The notes: generated by a model not told the origin, from the sequence alone. A stretch of DNA of 64,000 bases from Nonomuraea sp. PA05 (GCF_008086045.1 NZ_VSEY01000026.1:1-64000), one strand, 5' to 3'. Shown: positions 51,254 through 60,493, numbered from the stretch's first letter. A program made the numbers and translations.

Positions 51254-52357
51254 CTATCCGACAGTTCCGGAAACCTCCCCGAGGCTCAGCCCGGCTGCGG
51301 TGGCCCTGATCGTCACCGTGTCGCCGTCTTGCAGGAACGTGCGCGTCTCGCCGCCCGGCAGCTTGATCGGCTCGTCGCCGTTCCAGGTCAGCTCGATGAG
51401 CGAGCCGCGCTGGCCCTGCTCGGGCCCTGAGATCGTGCCGCTGGCGAACAGGTCGCCGGTCCGCAGCGAGGCTCCGTTCACGGTCAGGTGCGCGAGCATC
51501 TGGTCGGGCGTCCAGTACATCGCCGAGTACGGCGGCCGCGACACGACCTCCCCGTTCAGCAGGATCTCCAGCGCGATGTCCAGGCCCCAGTCACCCTGCC
51601 TGCGCAGGTATCCGGCCGGCTCGGGGCTCTGCTCCCGGCCGGGGATCCTGGGCAGCGCCTCCAGCGGCGTGACCCAGGGCGAGACGGACGTGGCGAACGA
51701 CTTGGCCAGGAACGGCCCCAGCGGCACGTACTCCCACGCCTGGATGTCGCGCGCGCTCCAGTCGTTGACCAGCGTCACCCCGAACACGTGGTCCTCGAAC
51801 GCCCCGGCGGGCGAGCCCATCGAGGTCGGCACGCCGACCACGAACCCCAGCTCCGCCTCGACGTCGAGCTTCTCGCACGGCCCGAACACCCCGGCCCCGA
51901 GCTGCCCCTGAGGCCGCTTGACCGGCGTGCCCGACACCACGACCGTGCCCGCCCTGCCGTGGTAGCCGACGGGCAGGTGCCGCCAGTTCGGCTGCAGCGG
52001 CTCGGAGCCGGGACGGAAGATCCTGCCGATGTTGCTCGCGTGGTCGATCGAGCAGTAGAAGTCGACGTAGTCGGCCACCTCGAACGGCAGGTGCAGCCGC
52101 ACCTGGTCCAGCGAGATCAGGTGCCGCTCCGTGACCGACCTGTCGGTGGTGAGCTTGTTCTGGATCAGCGCCCTGGTGTCGTGCCAGGCCGCGCGGCCCC
52201 TGGCCATGAACGGGTTGAGCGACGGGGCGGCGAAGACCTCGTCGTGCAGGGCGGCGGCCAGATCGAGCACCTTGTCTCCGTACCGGACGCCGACCCTGGG
52301 CTGCTGCCCCGGGCAGGAGAAGACGCCGTACGGCAGGTTGTCCACGCCCCAGCTCAT
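51254..52357 (-). CDS. fahA: Fumarylacetoacetase
   Basis: A 367-residue hydrolase splitting fumarylacetoacetate to fumarate and acetoacetate, the last step of tyrosine and homogentisate breakdown. Seen are the N-terminal SH3-like part (SWGVDNLPYGVFSCPG), the metal site DFYCSIDHASNIG, the ELGFVVG acidic ligands and NDWSARDIQAWEYVPLGPFLAKSF. Somewhat short for the family (about 400-420 is usual). The ATG overlaps the stop of the unknown gene upstream (ATGA), as the last member of the operon. Confidence 0.93.
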   Translation of the reverse strand: MSWGVDNLPYGVFSCPGQQPRVGVRYGDKVLDLAAALHDEVFAAPSLNPFMARGRAAWHDTRALIQNKLTTDRSVTERHLISLDQVRLHLPFEVADYVDFYCSIDHASNIGRIFRPGSEPLQPNWRHLPVGYHGRAGTVVVSGTPVKRPQGQLGAGVFGPCEKLDVEAELGFVVGVPTSMGSPAGAFEDHVFGVTLVNDWSARDIQAWEYVPLGPFLAKSFATSVSPWVTPLEALPRIPGREQSPEPAGYLRRQGDWGLDIALEILLNGEVVSRPPYSAMYWTPDQMLAHLTVNGASLRTGDLFASGTISGPEQGQRGSLIELTWNGDEPIKLPGGETRTFLQDGDTVTIRATAAGLSLGEVSGTVG

Positions 52358-53130
52358 GCGATCAGCCCCAGTGTCCGAAGGTCCTCGATGGGCGCGTTGG
52401 TGCTGCACGAGCCGTAGCTCACCAGCAGCTTGCGGGCCCGCTCCGCCGTCTCGCGCGGCACGGCGTTCGCCATCCGCACGAGGTGGCCGACGTCGGTCGT
52501 GCGCAGCACGGGCACCGGGTCGCGGCCCTCCACCGCCTCGCAGACGCTCAGCAGCAGGTTCAGGAAGCCGTGCCGGTCCACGCCGAGCGACGGGTCGAAG
52601 TGGCGGACGGCGTGGTGCAGCCCGGCCGTGGCCTTGAACGGGATGCCGTTCTCCGCGCACGACTTGATGAACTGCCCCAGGTGCTCCGCCGGCGGGAACG
52701 CCTCGGCCGTGGCGCCGCCGCAGCGCACCTTCAGCCCGACGCCGCCGGGCACGTCCATGGCGGTCTTGCGCGCGGGCACCTCGGCGAACAGCCGCACGCC
52801 GTCGCGCAGCGCGAGCCGTCCGGCCAGCTCCTCGACGGAGGTGTCGGGCGGCAGCGGCATCTCGACGTAGTCGACCGGCAGGTCGCCCCAGTCGGGCAGC
52901 GTGCTGGTGTCGGCGATCAGCCCGATCCTGCGCGGCCGGTAGTCCATGCCGCGCAGCCGGTCCAGGCGGCTGGCCGGGCAGAGGAAGCGGTGGGTGAGCA
53001 CCTGGCTGCCGCGCTCCAGGTCGCGGCGGTTGCGCGCCAGGGCCTCGTCCATGTGCAGGGACGTCGGCGGGAACAGGCCCGCGTCGTCCACCAGTGCGGT
53101 GAAAAGGCTCGTGTCCGTTGAGATGGTCAT
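52354..53130 (-). CDS. Unknown protein in the homogentisate operon
   Basis: A 258-residue soluble protein I cannot name. It begins TISTDTSLFTALVDDAGLFPPTSLHMDEAL; later come an alternating strand/helix pattern, GGVGLKVRCGGATAEAFPP (about 140-158) and IPFKATAGLHHAVRHFDP (about 175-192), with Lys, Arg and His residues arranged as in TIM-barrel enzymes. Four-base overlaps with both hmgA and fahA show strict co-expression. A maleylacetoacetate isomerase gene is expected at this place but the sequence has none of the glutathione-transferase motifs of that enzyme. Enzyme function is inference only. Confidence 0.78.
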   Translation of the reverse strand: MTISTDTSLFTALVDDAGLFPPTSLHMDEALARNRRDLERGSQVLTHRFLCPASRLDRLRGMDYRPRRIGLIADTSTLPDWGDLPVDYVEMPLPPDTSVEELAGRLALRDGVRLFAEVPARKTAMDVPGGVGLKVRCGGATAEAFPPAEHLGQFIKSCAENGIPFKATAGLHHAVRHFDPSLGVDRHGFLNLLLSVCEAVEGRDPVPVLRTTDVGHLVRMANAVPRETAERARKLLVSYGSCSTNAPIEDLRTLGLIA

Positions 53131-54296
53131 CGTGCCCAGGTCCAGGCGTATCCGGGGTCCTCGCAGGACAGCGCGCCCTGGCCGAGGTCGAGCGGGCGGA
53201 AGGTGTCCACCATGACGGCCACCTCGCTGGTCGTCGTGACGCCGCGCGAGACGGCGTCGATCACCGCCTCCACCGCGCCTGGCTGCGGCCCGTGCGTGAA
53301 GCCGGCCGGGTGCAGCGAGACGGAGCCGACGTCGATGCCGGAGCCCGCGCGGGCCGAGTAGTCGCCGCCGACGTAGAACATGAACTCGTCGGAGTCCACG
53401 TTGTGGTGGTTGTACGGGATCGGCACGGCCTCCGGGTGGTAGTCGAGCGGCCTGGGGCAGAACGAGCAGATCACGAACCCCGGCCCCTCGAACGTCTGGT
53501 GCACCGGCGGCGGCGCGTGCGTCTTCTTCACGATCGGCTCGAAGTCGTCGATGTTGAACGCGAACGGGTAGAGGTAGCCGTCCCAGCCGACCACGTCGAA
53601 CGGGTGGTGGCGGTAGACGAGCCTGGTCAGCCCGCCGCGCGTGCGGACCAGGACGGGCACCTCCTCGCCCTCGGCGACGTGCGGCTCCGACGGGGCGCGC
53701 AGGTCGCGCTCGCAGTAGGGCGCGTGCTCCAGGAGCTGGCCGTACTGCGACAGGTAGCGCTTGGGCGGCCTGATGTGCCCGGCCGCCTCGATGGCCAGCA
53801 CGTTGACCTGGCCCTCGGGCACCCAGCGGTGGATGGTGCCGGTCGGGATGACCACGTAGTCGCCCTCCGCGGCCTCGATCACGCCGTACGTGGACTCGAA
53901 GCGCACCCGGCCGCGCTGGACGTACACGCACTCGTCGCCCATGGAGTTGCGGTAAAGCTCGCTGGGCCGGTCGCTGGTCGCGTACGACAATCGGACGTCG
54001 CCGTTGCCCGCCAGTGTCATCCGCCCGCTGACCAGGTCGCCGGCGCTGGCCAGGTCCTGGGTGCGGAAGTGGCGTGGCGAGAGCGGCAGGTTGGGCTCCA
54101 GTCGCGCCTGCGCGGCCGGGGTGACCGCCTCGGCCTTGACGATCGCGGTCGGCAGGTGGCGGTGGTAGAGCAGGGAGGAGTCGGACGAGAAGCCCTCCTC
54201 GCCCATCAGCTCCTCCGCGTACAGGCCGCCGTCCGGCCGCCTGAACTGCGTGTGCCGCTTCCTCGGCACCTCTCCCACGAGCCGGTAGTACGGCAT
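53127..54296 (-). CDS. hmgA: Homogentisate 1,2-dioxygenase
   Basis: A 389-residue cupin dioxygenase that opens the aromatic ring of homogentisate to maleylacetoacetate using Fe(II). The family sequences MPYYRLVGEVPRKRHTQFR (start), DVVGWDGYLYPFAFNIDDFEPIVKKTH and FVICSFCPR are visible, and several His/Glu ligands lie in FMFYVGGDY ... HPAGFTHGPQPGAVE. The ATG at 54296 is chosen because GGAGGGG lies about 4 bases upstream; 54308 is in frame. First gene of the catabolic operon, preceded by a palindrome and the IclR gene. Confidence 0.93.
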   Translation of the reverse strand: MPYYRLVGEVPRKRHTQFRRPDGGLYAEELMGEEGFSSDSSLLYHRHLPTAIVKAEAVTPAAQARLEPNLPLSPRHFRTQDLASAGDLVSGRMTLAGNGDVRLSYATSDRPSELYRNSMGDECVYVQRGRVRFESTYGVIEAAEGDYVVIPTGTIHRWVPEGQVNVLAIEAAGHIRPPKRYLSQYGQLLEHAPYCERDLRAPSEPHVAEGEEVPVLVRTRGGLTRLVYRHHPFDVVGWDGYLYPFAFNIDDFEPIVKKTHAPPPVHQTFEGPGFVICSFCPRPLDYHPEAVPIPYNHHNVDSDEFMFYVGGDYSARAGSGIDVGSVSLHPAGFTHGPQPGAVEAVIDAVSRGVTTTSEVAVMVDTFRPLDLGQGALSCEDPGYAWTWAR

Positions 54297-54312
54297 CGGC
54301 CCCTCCATACCT

Positions 54313-54327
54313 GTCCGACTATCGGAC
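54313..54327 (-). promoter_or_regulatory. Palindromic operator before hmgA
   Basis: GTCCGA-CTA-TCGGAC is a perfect dyad in the 80-base spacer between the IclR gene and hmgA. A related half-site, CCGTCCG, lies at 54352-54358. The likely ligand is the IclR protein, with homogentisate or a relative as inducer (inference). Confidence 0.6.
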
Positions 54328-54375
54328 GGATGTGTCCTCTATCTGTGACTACCGTCCGCTATCGCCGTGAAGATG

Positions 54376-55005
54376 TCAACCCAGGGCCGCGGCCAGCTCG
54401 GCCGCCGCGGCCACCACGCGCGCTCCCGTCGAATCGTCCAGCGGCCCGAACGTCACCACCCCCACCGACGCCTCCAGCCACGGCAGACCGGTCACGGGCG
54501 CGGCGACGCCCCGCGCCCCCTCCTGCAACTGCCCCTCCGTCACGAAGTAGTCGTGCCGCCCCTCCCGCAGGGCCAGGATCGCCTGCCCCGCCGCGCCCCT
54601 GGCCAGCGGGTGGCGCGAGCCTTCGCGGTAGGCCACGTGCATCCGCGTCCAGGACGGCTCCACCACCGCGACGGCCAGCCCGTCGTCGCCCTCGGCCACC
54701 GTCAGGTGGGCGGTCGCGCCCACCTGCTCGGCCAGCCGCCGCAACGTCGGCACCGCCGCCGCCCGCAGCAGCGGCTGCACGGCCTGGGCCAGCGCCAGCA
54801 CCCCGAACCCGAGATGCACCCGCCCCTCGGCGTCCCTGCGCACGAAACCCTCGCCTAGCAACGTCGTGAGCAGCCGGTACACCACGGGACGGCTGAGCGA
54901 CAGCTCGGCGCTCAGCTCGGTCGGCGTTCGCCCGCCCTTGCCGTCGGCGAGCAGTCGGAGCAGGCGGAGCCCGCGCTCCAGGGTCTGAGCTGATTCAGCG
55001 GCCAT
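54376..55005 (-). CDS. IclR family transcriptional regulator
   Basis: A 209-residue regulator: an N-terminal winged helix (TLERGLRLLRLLADGKGGRTPTELSAELSLSRPVVYRLLTTLL) and an IclR effector domain (HPLARGAAGQAILAL and the VAAPV step are visible). It is about 40 residues shorter than most IclR proteins, mainly in the linker and C-terminal region. It lies directly upstream of the homogentisate operon and on the same strand; control of hmgA through the palindrome at 54313 is the obvious reading. Confidence 0.92.
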   Translation of the reverse strand: MAAESAQTLERGLRLLRLLADGKGGRTPTELSAELSLSRPVVYRLLTTLLGEGFVRRDAEGRVHLGFGVLALAQAVQPLLRAAAVPTLRRLAEQVGATAHLTVAEGDDGLAVAVVEPSWTRMHVAYREGSRHPLARGAAGQAILALREGRHDYFVTEGQLQEGARGVAAPVTGLPWLEASVGVVTFGPLDDSTGARVVAAAAELAAALG

Positions 55006-55073
55006 GCGACCGATTATGGAGTGACGCTCCGCGGTGAAGGGGGTACGTATCGGCGTAGAAGAGCCGGGGGGTA

Positions 55074-55694
55074 ATGATGCGGCAAAGGTGGGTTCTCCTG
55101 CTTGCCGGGGCGGCGATGTGTGCTCTTTCGCCTGCCATGCCGTCGCTCACCACCCCCATGGTCCAGGTGTCCAGGGAGACCCCCGCCGACGAGAGCCTGG
55201 TCGAGGACACGTTCTACGTCACCGTCGGCATCGAGGTGAGCCAGTTCCTGCTGCCCACGGCCAAGGGCGTCACCTTCCGCCCCGCCTACCTCGCGGTCGG
55301 CGTCCAGGTCGACCAGGGCGGCCGGCTGTACGGCAAGCCGCAGCGCTCCGGCACGTTCGTCGCCACGGTGCAGGTCTGCTCGGGAGGCTCGTGCCGCGAG
55401 CAGGACGTCACGCTCGTCGTGCTGGCCAACGTGCCGTGGGAGCCGCGCGAGCTGACCTTCCCCGGCAAGGCGGGCACCGCGCTGAACGGCGAGATCGGCA
55501 TCAACGGCGGCCCCGCCGGGGTGGTGCCCACCTTTACCGTGACCGACCACGACAAGGTGCCGGAGGGCGTGAGCATCGGCCCCGACGGGCACGTGGGCGG
55601 CGTCCCCGCCGCGCCCGGCATCTCCGAGGTGCCGGTGCGCGTCTGCGTGGCGGGCAACTGCGCGGGCGTGGTCGTGCGGCTCATCATCGTCTGA
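55074..55694 (+). CDS. Secreted Ig-like domain protein
   Basis: A 206-residue exported protein. The signal peptide (RQRWVLLLAGAAMCALSPAMPSL, about 3-26) precedes two beta-sandwich-like halves, the second with a putative Ig pattern (GGPAGVVPTFTVTDHDKVPEGVSIGPDGHVGGVPAAPGISEVPVRVC) close to He_PIG domains. Two Cys pairs (VCSGGSC and VCVAGNC) are placed alike in both halves, so the protein may be an internal duplication. Two ATGs are adjacent after GGGGGG. Function unknown. Confidence 0.75.
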   Translation: MMRQRWVLLLAGAAMCALSPAMPSLTTPMVQVSRETPADESLVEDTFYVTVGIEVSQFLLPTAKGVTFRPAYLAVGVQVDQGGRLYGKPQRSGTFVATVQVCSGGSCREQDVTLVVLANVPWEPRELTFPGKAGTALNGEIGINGGPAGVVPTFTVTDHDKVPEGVSIGPDGHVGGVPAAPGISEVPVRVCVAGNCAGVVVRLIIV

Positions 55695-55733
55695 GTCTTG
55701 TGGCGGGGCCCGGTTACCGGTCACGGTGGTCTC

Positions 55734-56849
55734 ATGAAATCGGTCATCGTGGTCGGAGCGGGCATTTGGGGGTCGTCACTGGCGTTGCGGCTGGCCGAAA
55801 CCGGCTGGCGGGTGACGCTGGTCGAGCAGCACAGGCCGGGGCATGTACGGCAGGCCAGCGCGGGTGAGACCCGCCTGCTGCGCTGCGCGCACGGAGCCGA
55901 CGACTGGTACGCCCGCCTGGCCTGGGAGGCCAGGGACGGCTGGCGGCGGCTCGGCGAGCGGGCCGGGGAGGAGCTGTACCTGGAGGCGGGCATGGTGTGG
56001 CTCGCCAGGACCCCCGACGGGTGGGAGCGCGCCAGCGCCCAGGTGCTGAAGAGCCTGGACATCGAGTGCGCGGAGCTGGACCCGGCCGACGGCGGCAGGT
56101 TCTTCCCCAGCTTCAGCGGCGACGGACTCAGCTTCCTGCTCTGGGAGCCGAACGCGGGCGTGATCAGGGCCAGGCGGGCCACCCAGGTCACCGCCGGCCT
56201 GGCCCTCGACGCCGGCGTCCGGCTGGTCAGGGCGCGGGCGCTGCCCGTGCCGGAGGAGAGCGCGGTCGAGATCGACGGCGAGGTCCACCGCGCCGACCGG
56301 GTCGTGTGGGCGTGCGGCGCCTGGCTGCCCCGCCTGTTCGACGGCCTGCCGATCACCGTGACCAAGCAGGACACGCTGCACTTCGCGGTGCCGCCCGCCT
56401 GGTCGGTCCCCGAGACCCCGGCCTGGGTCGACTACGACGCCTCCGCCTACGGGCACGGCGACGTGGACGGCGTCGGCATGAAGTCCACCTCCGACGCGGA
56501 GGGGCGGCCGTACGACCCCGAGCACGGCAGCCGCCAGGTCGACGCGGACAGCGTCGAGCGGGCCGCGAGCTACCTGGGCCGCAGGTTTCCCGCGCTGGCG
56601 CAGGCGCCGGTGGTGTTCAGCCAGGTCTGCCAGTACTCGCTCACCCCCGACGCCGAGTGGCTGCTCATCGAGAGATCGCCCGGCGTGTGGCTGCTGGGCG
56701 GCGACTCGGGGCACGGGTTCAAGCACGGGCCGGCGCTGGCCGCGTACGTGGCGGGGGTACTGGACGGCGAGCACGCGCCGGAGCCGCGCTTCGGGCCGCG
56801 GGAGCGTCTCCCTACCCGTGGCCTGCGGACCAGCGGCCAGGTGGGGTAG
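55734..56849 (+). CDS. FAD-dependent amine oxidase (sarcosine/N-methyl-tryptophan oxidase-like)
   Basis: A 371-residue DAO-family oxidase. The FAD motif is GAGIWGSSLALRLAETGW (about 7-24), with KQDTLHFAVPP in the middle. SQVCQYSLTPDAEWLLIE (about 298-315) aligns with the MSOX segment whose Cys holds flavin covalently, and GGDSGHGFKHGPAL near the end is the usual substrate/FAD loop. It should oxidise a secondary amine or amino acid to an imine with hydrogen peroxide release. Substrate unknown. The ATG at 55734 fits the family start. Confidence 0.87.
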   Translation: MKSVIVVGAGIWGSSLALRLAETGWRVTLVEQHRPGHVRQASAGETRLLRCAHGADDWYARLAWEARDGWRRLGERAGEELYLEAGMVWLARTPDGWERASAQVLKSLDIECAELDPADGGRFFPSFSGDGLSFLLWEPNAGVIRARRATQVTAGLALDAGVRLVRARALPVPEESAVEIDGEVHRADRVVWACGAWLPRLFDGLPITVTKQDTLHFAVPPAWSVPETPAWVDYDASAYGHGDVDGVGMKSTSDAEGRPYDPEHGSRQVDADSVERAASYLGRRFPALAQAPVVFSQVCQYSLTPDAEWLLIERSPGVWLLGGDSGHGFKHGPALAAYVAGVLDGEHAPEPRFGPRERLPTRGLRTSGQVG

Positions 56850-56945
56850 GGCGCGCCCCACCGCAAGTCGGGGGAGCGCGGGCATGATTCGAGCGGGGTG
56901 CGCGACGGAGACTGCGGTATCACCACTTCTCCGGAGGTTTCCACC

Positions 56946-57404
56946 ATGAGCACCACTGTCATGAGGACCGAGACGGCCCCGCCCGTCGTGCACACCGCCG
57001 TCATGCTCTGGCTGTCGGCCGTCGCGTTCGGCGCGTTCGAGGCCGTGCTGATGGTCGGCAGGCTGCTGTACGAGGGCACGCCGGTGCTCGGTCTGCTGCC
57101 GCAGGCCGGGTTCCGGCTGGCCGTGTTCGCCGGGGCGGTCTTCCTGGCGCTGAAGCTGAAGGACGGCGCCAACTGGGCCCGCTGGACGCTGGCCGGGACG
57201 CTCGGCGTGCTCGGCACGCTCTCGCTGGTGCTCGGGCCGATCGAGTGGCTGATCGCGGGCGGCTCGATCACCGAGGCCATGGCCGGGGCCGACGCGATGG
57301 CGTGGGTCTTCGCGGCCAGCAGGATCCTGCACGTGCTGGCCGTGCTCGGGGCGGTGACGCTGATGTTCCAGCCCAGGGCCAACGCCTACTTCAGATCGGC
57401 GTGA
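56946..57404 (+). CDS. Small four-helix membrane protein
   Basis: A 152-residue protein with four membrane segments (about 18-42, 50-70, 78-98 and 122-145) and a short hydrophilic N terminus (STTVMRTETAPP). No motif I recognise. The ATG at 56946 has GGAGG 8 bases upstream. It overlaps the convergent MFS gene by 19 bases. Confidence 0.75.
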   Translation: MSTTVMRTETAPPVVHTAVMLWLSAVAFGAFEAVLMVGRLLYEGTPVLGLLPQAGFRLAVFAGAVFLALKLKDGANWARWTLAGTLGVLGTLSLVLGPIEWLIAGGSITEAMAGADAMAWVFAASRILHVLAVLGAVTLMFQPRANAYFRSA

Positions 57405-58642
57405 GCGGCCGCCTGCGGCTGCGGCGCGCGCAGGTTTCTGACCCCCGGCGACAGCAGCGCGGCCAGCGTGGCGACCACCACGATGACCGCGCAGCCCAGC
57501 AGTGACTCCTCGGTGCCGAACCAGCCCGCCGCCGGGCCGGCCAGCAGCAGCCCGATCGGGCCGAACATCATCGAGCCGAGGATGTCGTACGAGCTGACCC
57601 GCGACAGCGACTCCGCCGGGATCTCCCGCTGCATCGTGGTCTGCCAGAGCACGCCGAACACGTCGAAGCACACGCCGAACACGAACGCCCCCGCCACGAT
57701 CAGCCACAGCGGCGCGTCCAGCCCGAGCAGCAGGTACGGCAGCGCGGTCGGCAGGCAGAGCAGCACCGCGACCAGGATCGGGCGGCTCGGGCGCAGCCGC
57801 AGCGAGATCAGCACCCCGGCGATCGTGCCGACCGCCTCCCCTGCCAGGAACCCGGACCAGGCCAGCGGGCCGCCCAGGCTCTGCTTGGCCAGCAGCGGGC
57901 CGAGCACGCCGTGCGCCGCCTGGATGGCCATCACCATCAGCGAGAACTGTGCGACCACCACCCAGATCCACTGCCGCGAGGCGAACTCCCGCCAGCCGTC
58001 CCGCAGGTCGGCCAGCACCGAGTGGGACTCGCCGCGCTGCCGGTCGCCGGGCTCCATCCGCAGCAGCGCGACCAGCACGCCCGCCACCGCGAACATCGCG
58101 CCGCTCATCACCAGCGCCCAGCCTCCGCCGAACAGCACCACCATGCCGCCGCCGAGCACCGCGCCCGCGACCCGCGAGGCGTTCGCGCCCAGGCCCAGCA
58201 GCGCGTTTCCGGTCTGCAGCCGCTCCAGGGGGACGACCTCGGGGATGATCCCGGTCAGCGCCGGGAACGTGACCGCCGTCGCAACCCCGGCCAGCGCCGA
58301 TGCGGCGATCAGCGCGGGCAGCGGCGTCCAGCCGGTGAGCAGCATCGCGCCCAGGCAGAAGAACCCGGTCGCCATGAGGAACTCGCCCGCCATCATCACC
58401 CGGTGGCGCGGCAGCCGGTCCGCGATCACGCCGCCCGCCAGCATGAACAGGATCATGGGCAGCGCCTCGGCGGTGAGCACCGCCGACAGCGTGGAGGCGT
58501 CGGCGCCCGGCAGGTTGAGCACGCCGAACGCGAGCGCGACAGGGGCGAACGCGCTGCCCAGCACGGAAATCGTGCGGGCTGACAGCAGGAGTGCGAAGCG
58601 ACGGTCCTTGAGCAGGCCGAGATCGCCTAGATTGCCGTGCAT
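57386..58642 (-). CDS. MFS transporter
   Basis: A 418-residue major facilitator (DHA3/EntS-like) with 12 membrane helices. The start GDLGLLKDRRFALLLSARTISVLGSAFAPVALAFGVL and the loop GGVIADRLPRHRVMMAGEFLM are typical of macrolide and siderophore exporter relatives. Likely an exporter; substrate unknown. ATG at 58642 with GGGGG 9 bases upstream. It is divergent from the lipid module over a 183-base spacer that must hold both promoters; a CACGG/CCGTG dyad (58687-58702) is the only structure seen there. Confidence 0.88.
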   Translation of the reverse strand: MHGNLGDLGLLKDRRFALLLSARTISVLGSAFAPVALAFGVLNLPGADASTLSAVLTAEALPMILFMLAGGVIADRLPRHRVMMAGEFLMATGFFCLGAMLLTGWTPLPALIAASALAGVATAVTFPALTGIIPEVVPLERLQTGNALLGLGANASRVAGAVLGGGMVVLFGGGWALVMSGAMFAVAGVLVALLRMEPGDRQRGESHSVLADLRDGWREFASRQWIWVVVAQFSLMVMAIQAAHGVLGPLLAKQSLGGPLAWSGFLAGEAVGTIAGVLISLRLRPSRPILVAVLLCLPTALPYLLLGLDAPLWLIVAGAFVFGVCFDVFGVLWQTTMQREIPAESLSRVSSYDILGSMMFGPIGLLLAGPAAGWFGTEESLLGCAVIVVVATLAALLSPGVRNLRAPQPQAAAHADLK

Positions 58643-58825
58643 TTTCGCAAACCCCCTGAAAGCAGCCAAACTCTGCCATTCTGCCGCACGGAATCCGCCG
58701 TGTCGTGTGCTTATTCCTTGTCACTTCGGCAACAACATCCGTCGCGGATTGTGGTGACGCCTGGCAAGAATCGCGCCCGCTTCTCCCGTAATTTGCTGGT
58801 CCTGCTCACGGCGAGGGGACCAGGC

Positions 58826-60493
58826 ATGCGCGACGACATGTTGCTCGCACAGGTGGCCCGCTGGGCCCGCGAGATCCCGCAGGCGCCCGCGTACACGTTC
58901 GTCGACCACCTCGGCGGCGGCGCGCGGCACACGCTCACCTGGGCGCGCGCCGACCTCAAGGCCAGGGCGCTGGCCGTGCGGCTGCGCGAGCTGGCCAGGC
59001 CCGGCGACCGCGTGGCCGTCCTCGTGCCGCAGGGGCTCGACTACGTCGTCGCCATGATCGGCGCCATGTACGCGCGGCTCGTCGCCGTGCCGCTGTTCGC
59101 ACCCGGGCTGCCCGGACACGGCGAACGGCTCGCCGGGGCGTACGCCGACGCCGACCCCCTCATCGTGCTGACCACCACCGCCGCGCTCCCCGGCGTCGCC
59201 GACTTCCTGGCCACCGCCCAGGCGCCCAAGCACGTGCTCGCCGTGGACACCGTCTCCGACCTGCTCGCCGACGAATGGGAGCCCGAGCCCGCCGGGCCGG
59301 ACGACCTGGCCTACCTGCAGTACACCTCGGGCTCCACCCGCGCGCCCGCCGGCGTCGAGATCACCCACGGCAACCTCACCGCCAACGCCACCCAGCTCTG
59401 GGAGCTGTTCCGGGCCAGGCCCAGGACCTCGGTGGCCGCGTTGTGGCTGCCGCTCTTCCACGACATGGGGCTGGTCGCCACCGTCGCGATGCCGATGATG
59501 GGCGGGAACCTGGCCGCGTTCATGGACCCCGTCGCGTTCGTCATGCGGCCGGTGCGGTGGCTGCGGCTGCTGTCGGAGTACGGCGACGTGTTCACCGCCG
59601 GGCCCAACTTCGCCTACGAGTACACCGCCGCCCGCGTCACCGCCGAGGAGAAGGCCGGGCTGGACCTGTCCGGGGTGACGGTCATGCTCAACGGGGCGGA
59701 GCCGGTGCGGCTCAAGGCGATCGAGGCGTTCGACACGGCGTTCGCGGGGTGCGGGCTGCGGCCCGAGGCGCACACGCCCGCGTACGGGCTGGCCGAGGCC
59801 ACCGTCTTCGTCACCGCCACCGGACGCGACGAGCGGCCGGTGACCACCGTCTTCGACCGCGACGCGCTGCGCGACGGGCGCGCGGTGCCCGCCGAGACCG
59901 GCTCCCGGCTCGTGTCCTGCGGCCGTCCTCACGGTCAGCGGGTCCGCATCGTGTCCGGCGGGGCGCTGCGGGATGGCGAGGTGGGCGAGATCTGGGTGCA
60001 GGGGCCGAACGTGGCCCGCGCCTACTGGCGGGACGCCGCCCGCAGTACGGAGGTGTTCGGGGCGGTGCTGGAAGGCGAGGAGGGCACCTGGCTGCGCACC
60101 GGGGACCTGGGGGTGCTGCACGACGGGCGGCTGTACGTCACCGGGCGGATCAAGGACCTGGTCATCGTGGACGGGCGCAACCACTACCCGCAGGACATCG
60201 AGGCCACCGTGCAGGAGGCGCACCCGGCCGTGCGGCGGGACCGGGTCGCGGCCTTCGGCATGCCTGGTGATGCGGGGGAGCGGCTCGTGGTGGTGGCCGA
60301 GCGGTCGCGCAGTGGCGAGGCGGCCGACGTGCAGGAGGTCGGGCGGGCCGTACGGGCTGCCGTCCGGAAATATCACGAACTATCGGTGCACGACTTCGTG
60401 CTGACCACCGCCGGAACCATCCCCAGGACGTCCAGCGGAAAGATCGCCCGGCGGGCCGCGCTCCAGGCGTACCTGGAGGGTCTGCTTGTTTGA
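58826..60493 (+). CDS. Fatty acyl-AMP ligase (FAAL)
   Basis: A 555-residue adenylating enzyme of the mycobacterial FadD32/FAAL group, which activates a fatty acid as acyl-AMP and hands it to an acyl carrier or PKS rather than CoA. Motifs are LQYTSGSTRAPAGVEITH (about 165-182), WLPLFHDMGL typical of FAAL, AYGLAEATV, and the hinge/Lys end TGRIKDLVIVDGRNHYPQDIE and IPRTSSGKIARR. The ATG at 58826 follows GGGGACCAGG. It overlaps the MMPL gene by 8 bases, so the lipid made is probably exported by that transporter. Confidence 0.9.
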   Translation: MRDDMLLAQVARWAREIPQAPAYTFVDHLGGGARHTLTWARADLKARALAVRLRELARPGDRVAVLVPQGLDYVVAMIGAMYARLVAVPLFAPGLPGHGERLAGAYADADPLIVLTTTAALPGVADFLATAQAPKHVLAVDTVSDLLADEWEPEPAGPDDLAYLQYTSGSTRAPAGVEITHGNLTANATQLWELFRARPRTSVAALWLPLFHDMGLVATVAMPMMGGNLAAFMDPVAFVMRPVRWLRLLSEYGDVFTAGPNFAYEYTAARVTAEEKAGLDLSGVTVMLNGAEPVRLKAIEAFDTAFAGCGLRPEAHTPAYGLAEATVFVTATGRDERPVTTVFDRDALRDGRAVPAETGSRLVSCGRPHGQRVRIVSGGALRDGEVGEIWVQGPNVARAYWRDAARSTEVFGAVLEGEEGTWLRTGDLGVLHDGRLYVTGRIKDLVIVDGRNHYPQDIEATVQEAHPAVRRDRVAAFGMPGDAGERLVVVAERSRSGEAADVQEVGRAVRAAVRKYHELSVHDFVLTTAGTIPRTSSGKIARRAALQAYLEGLLV

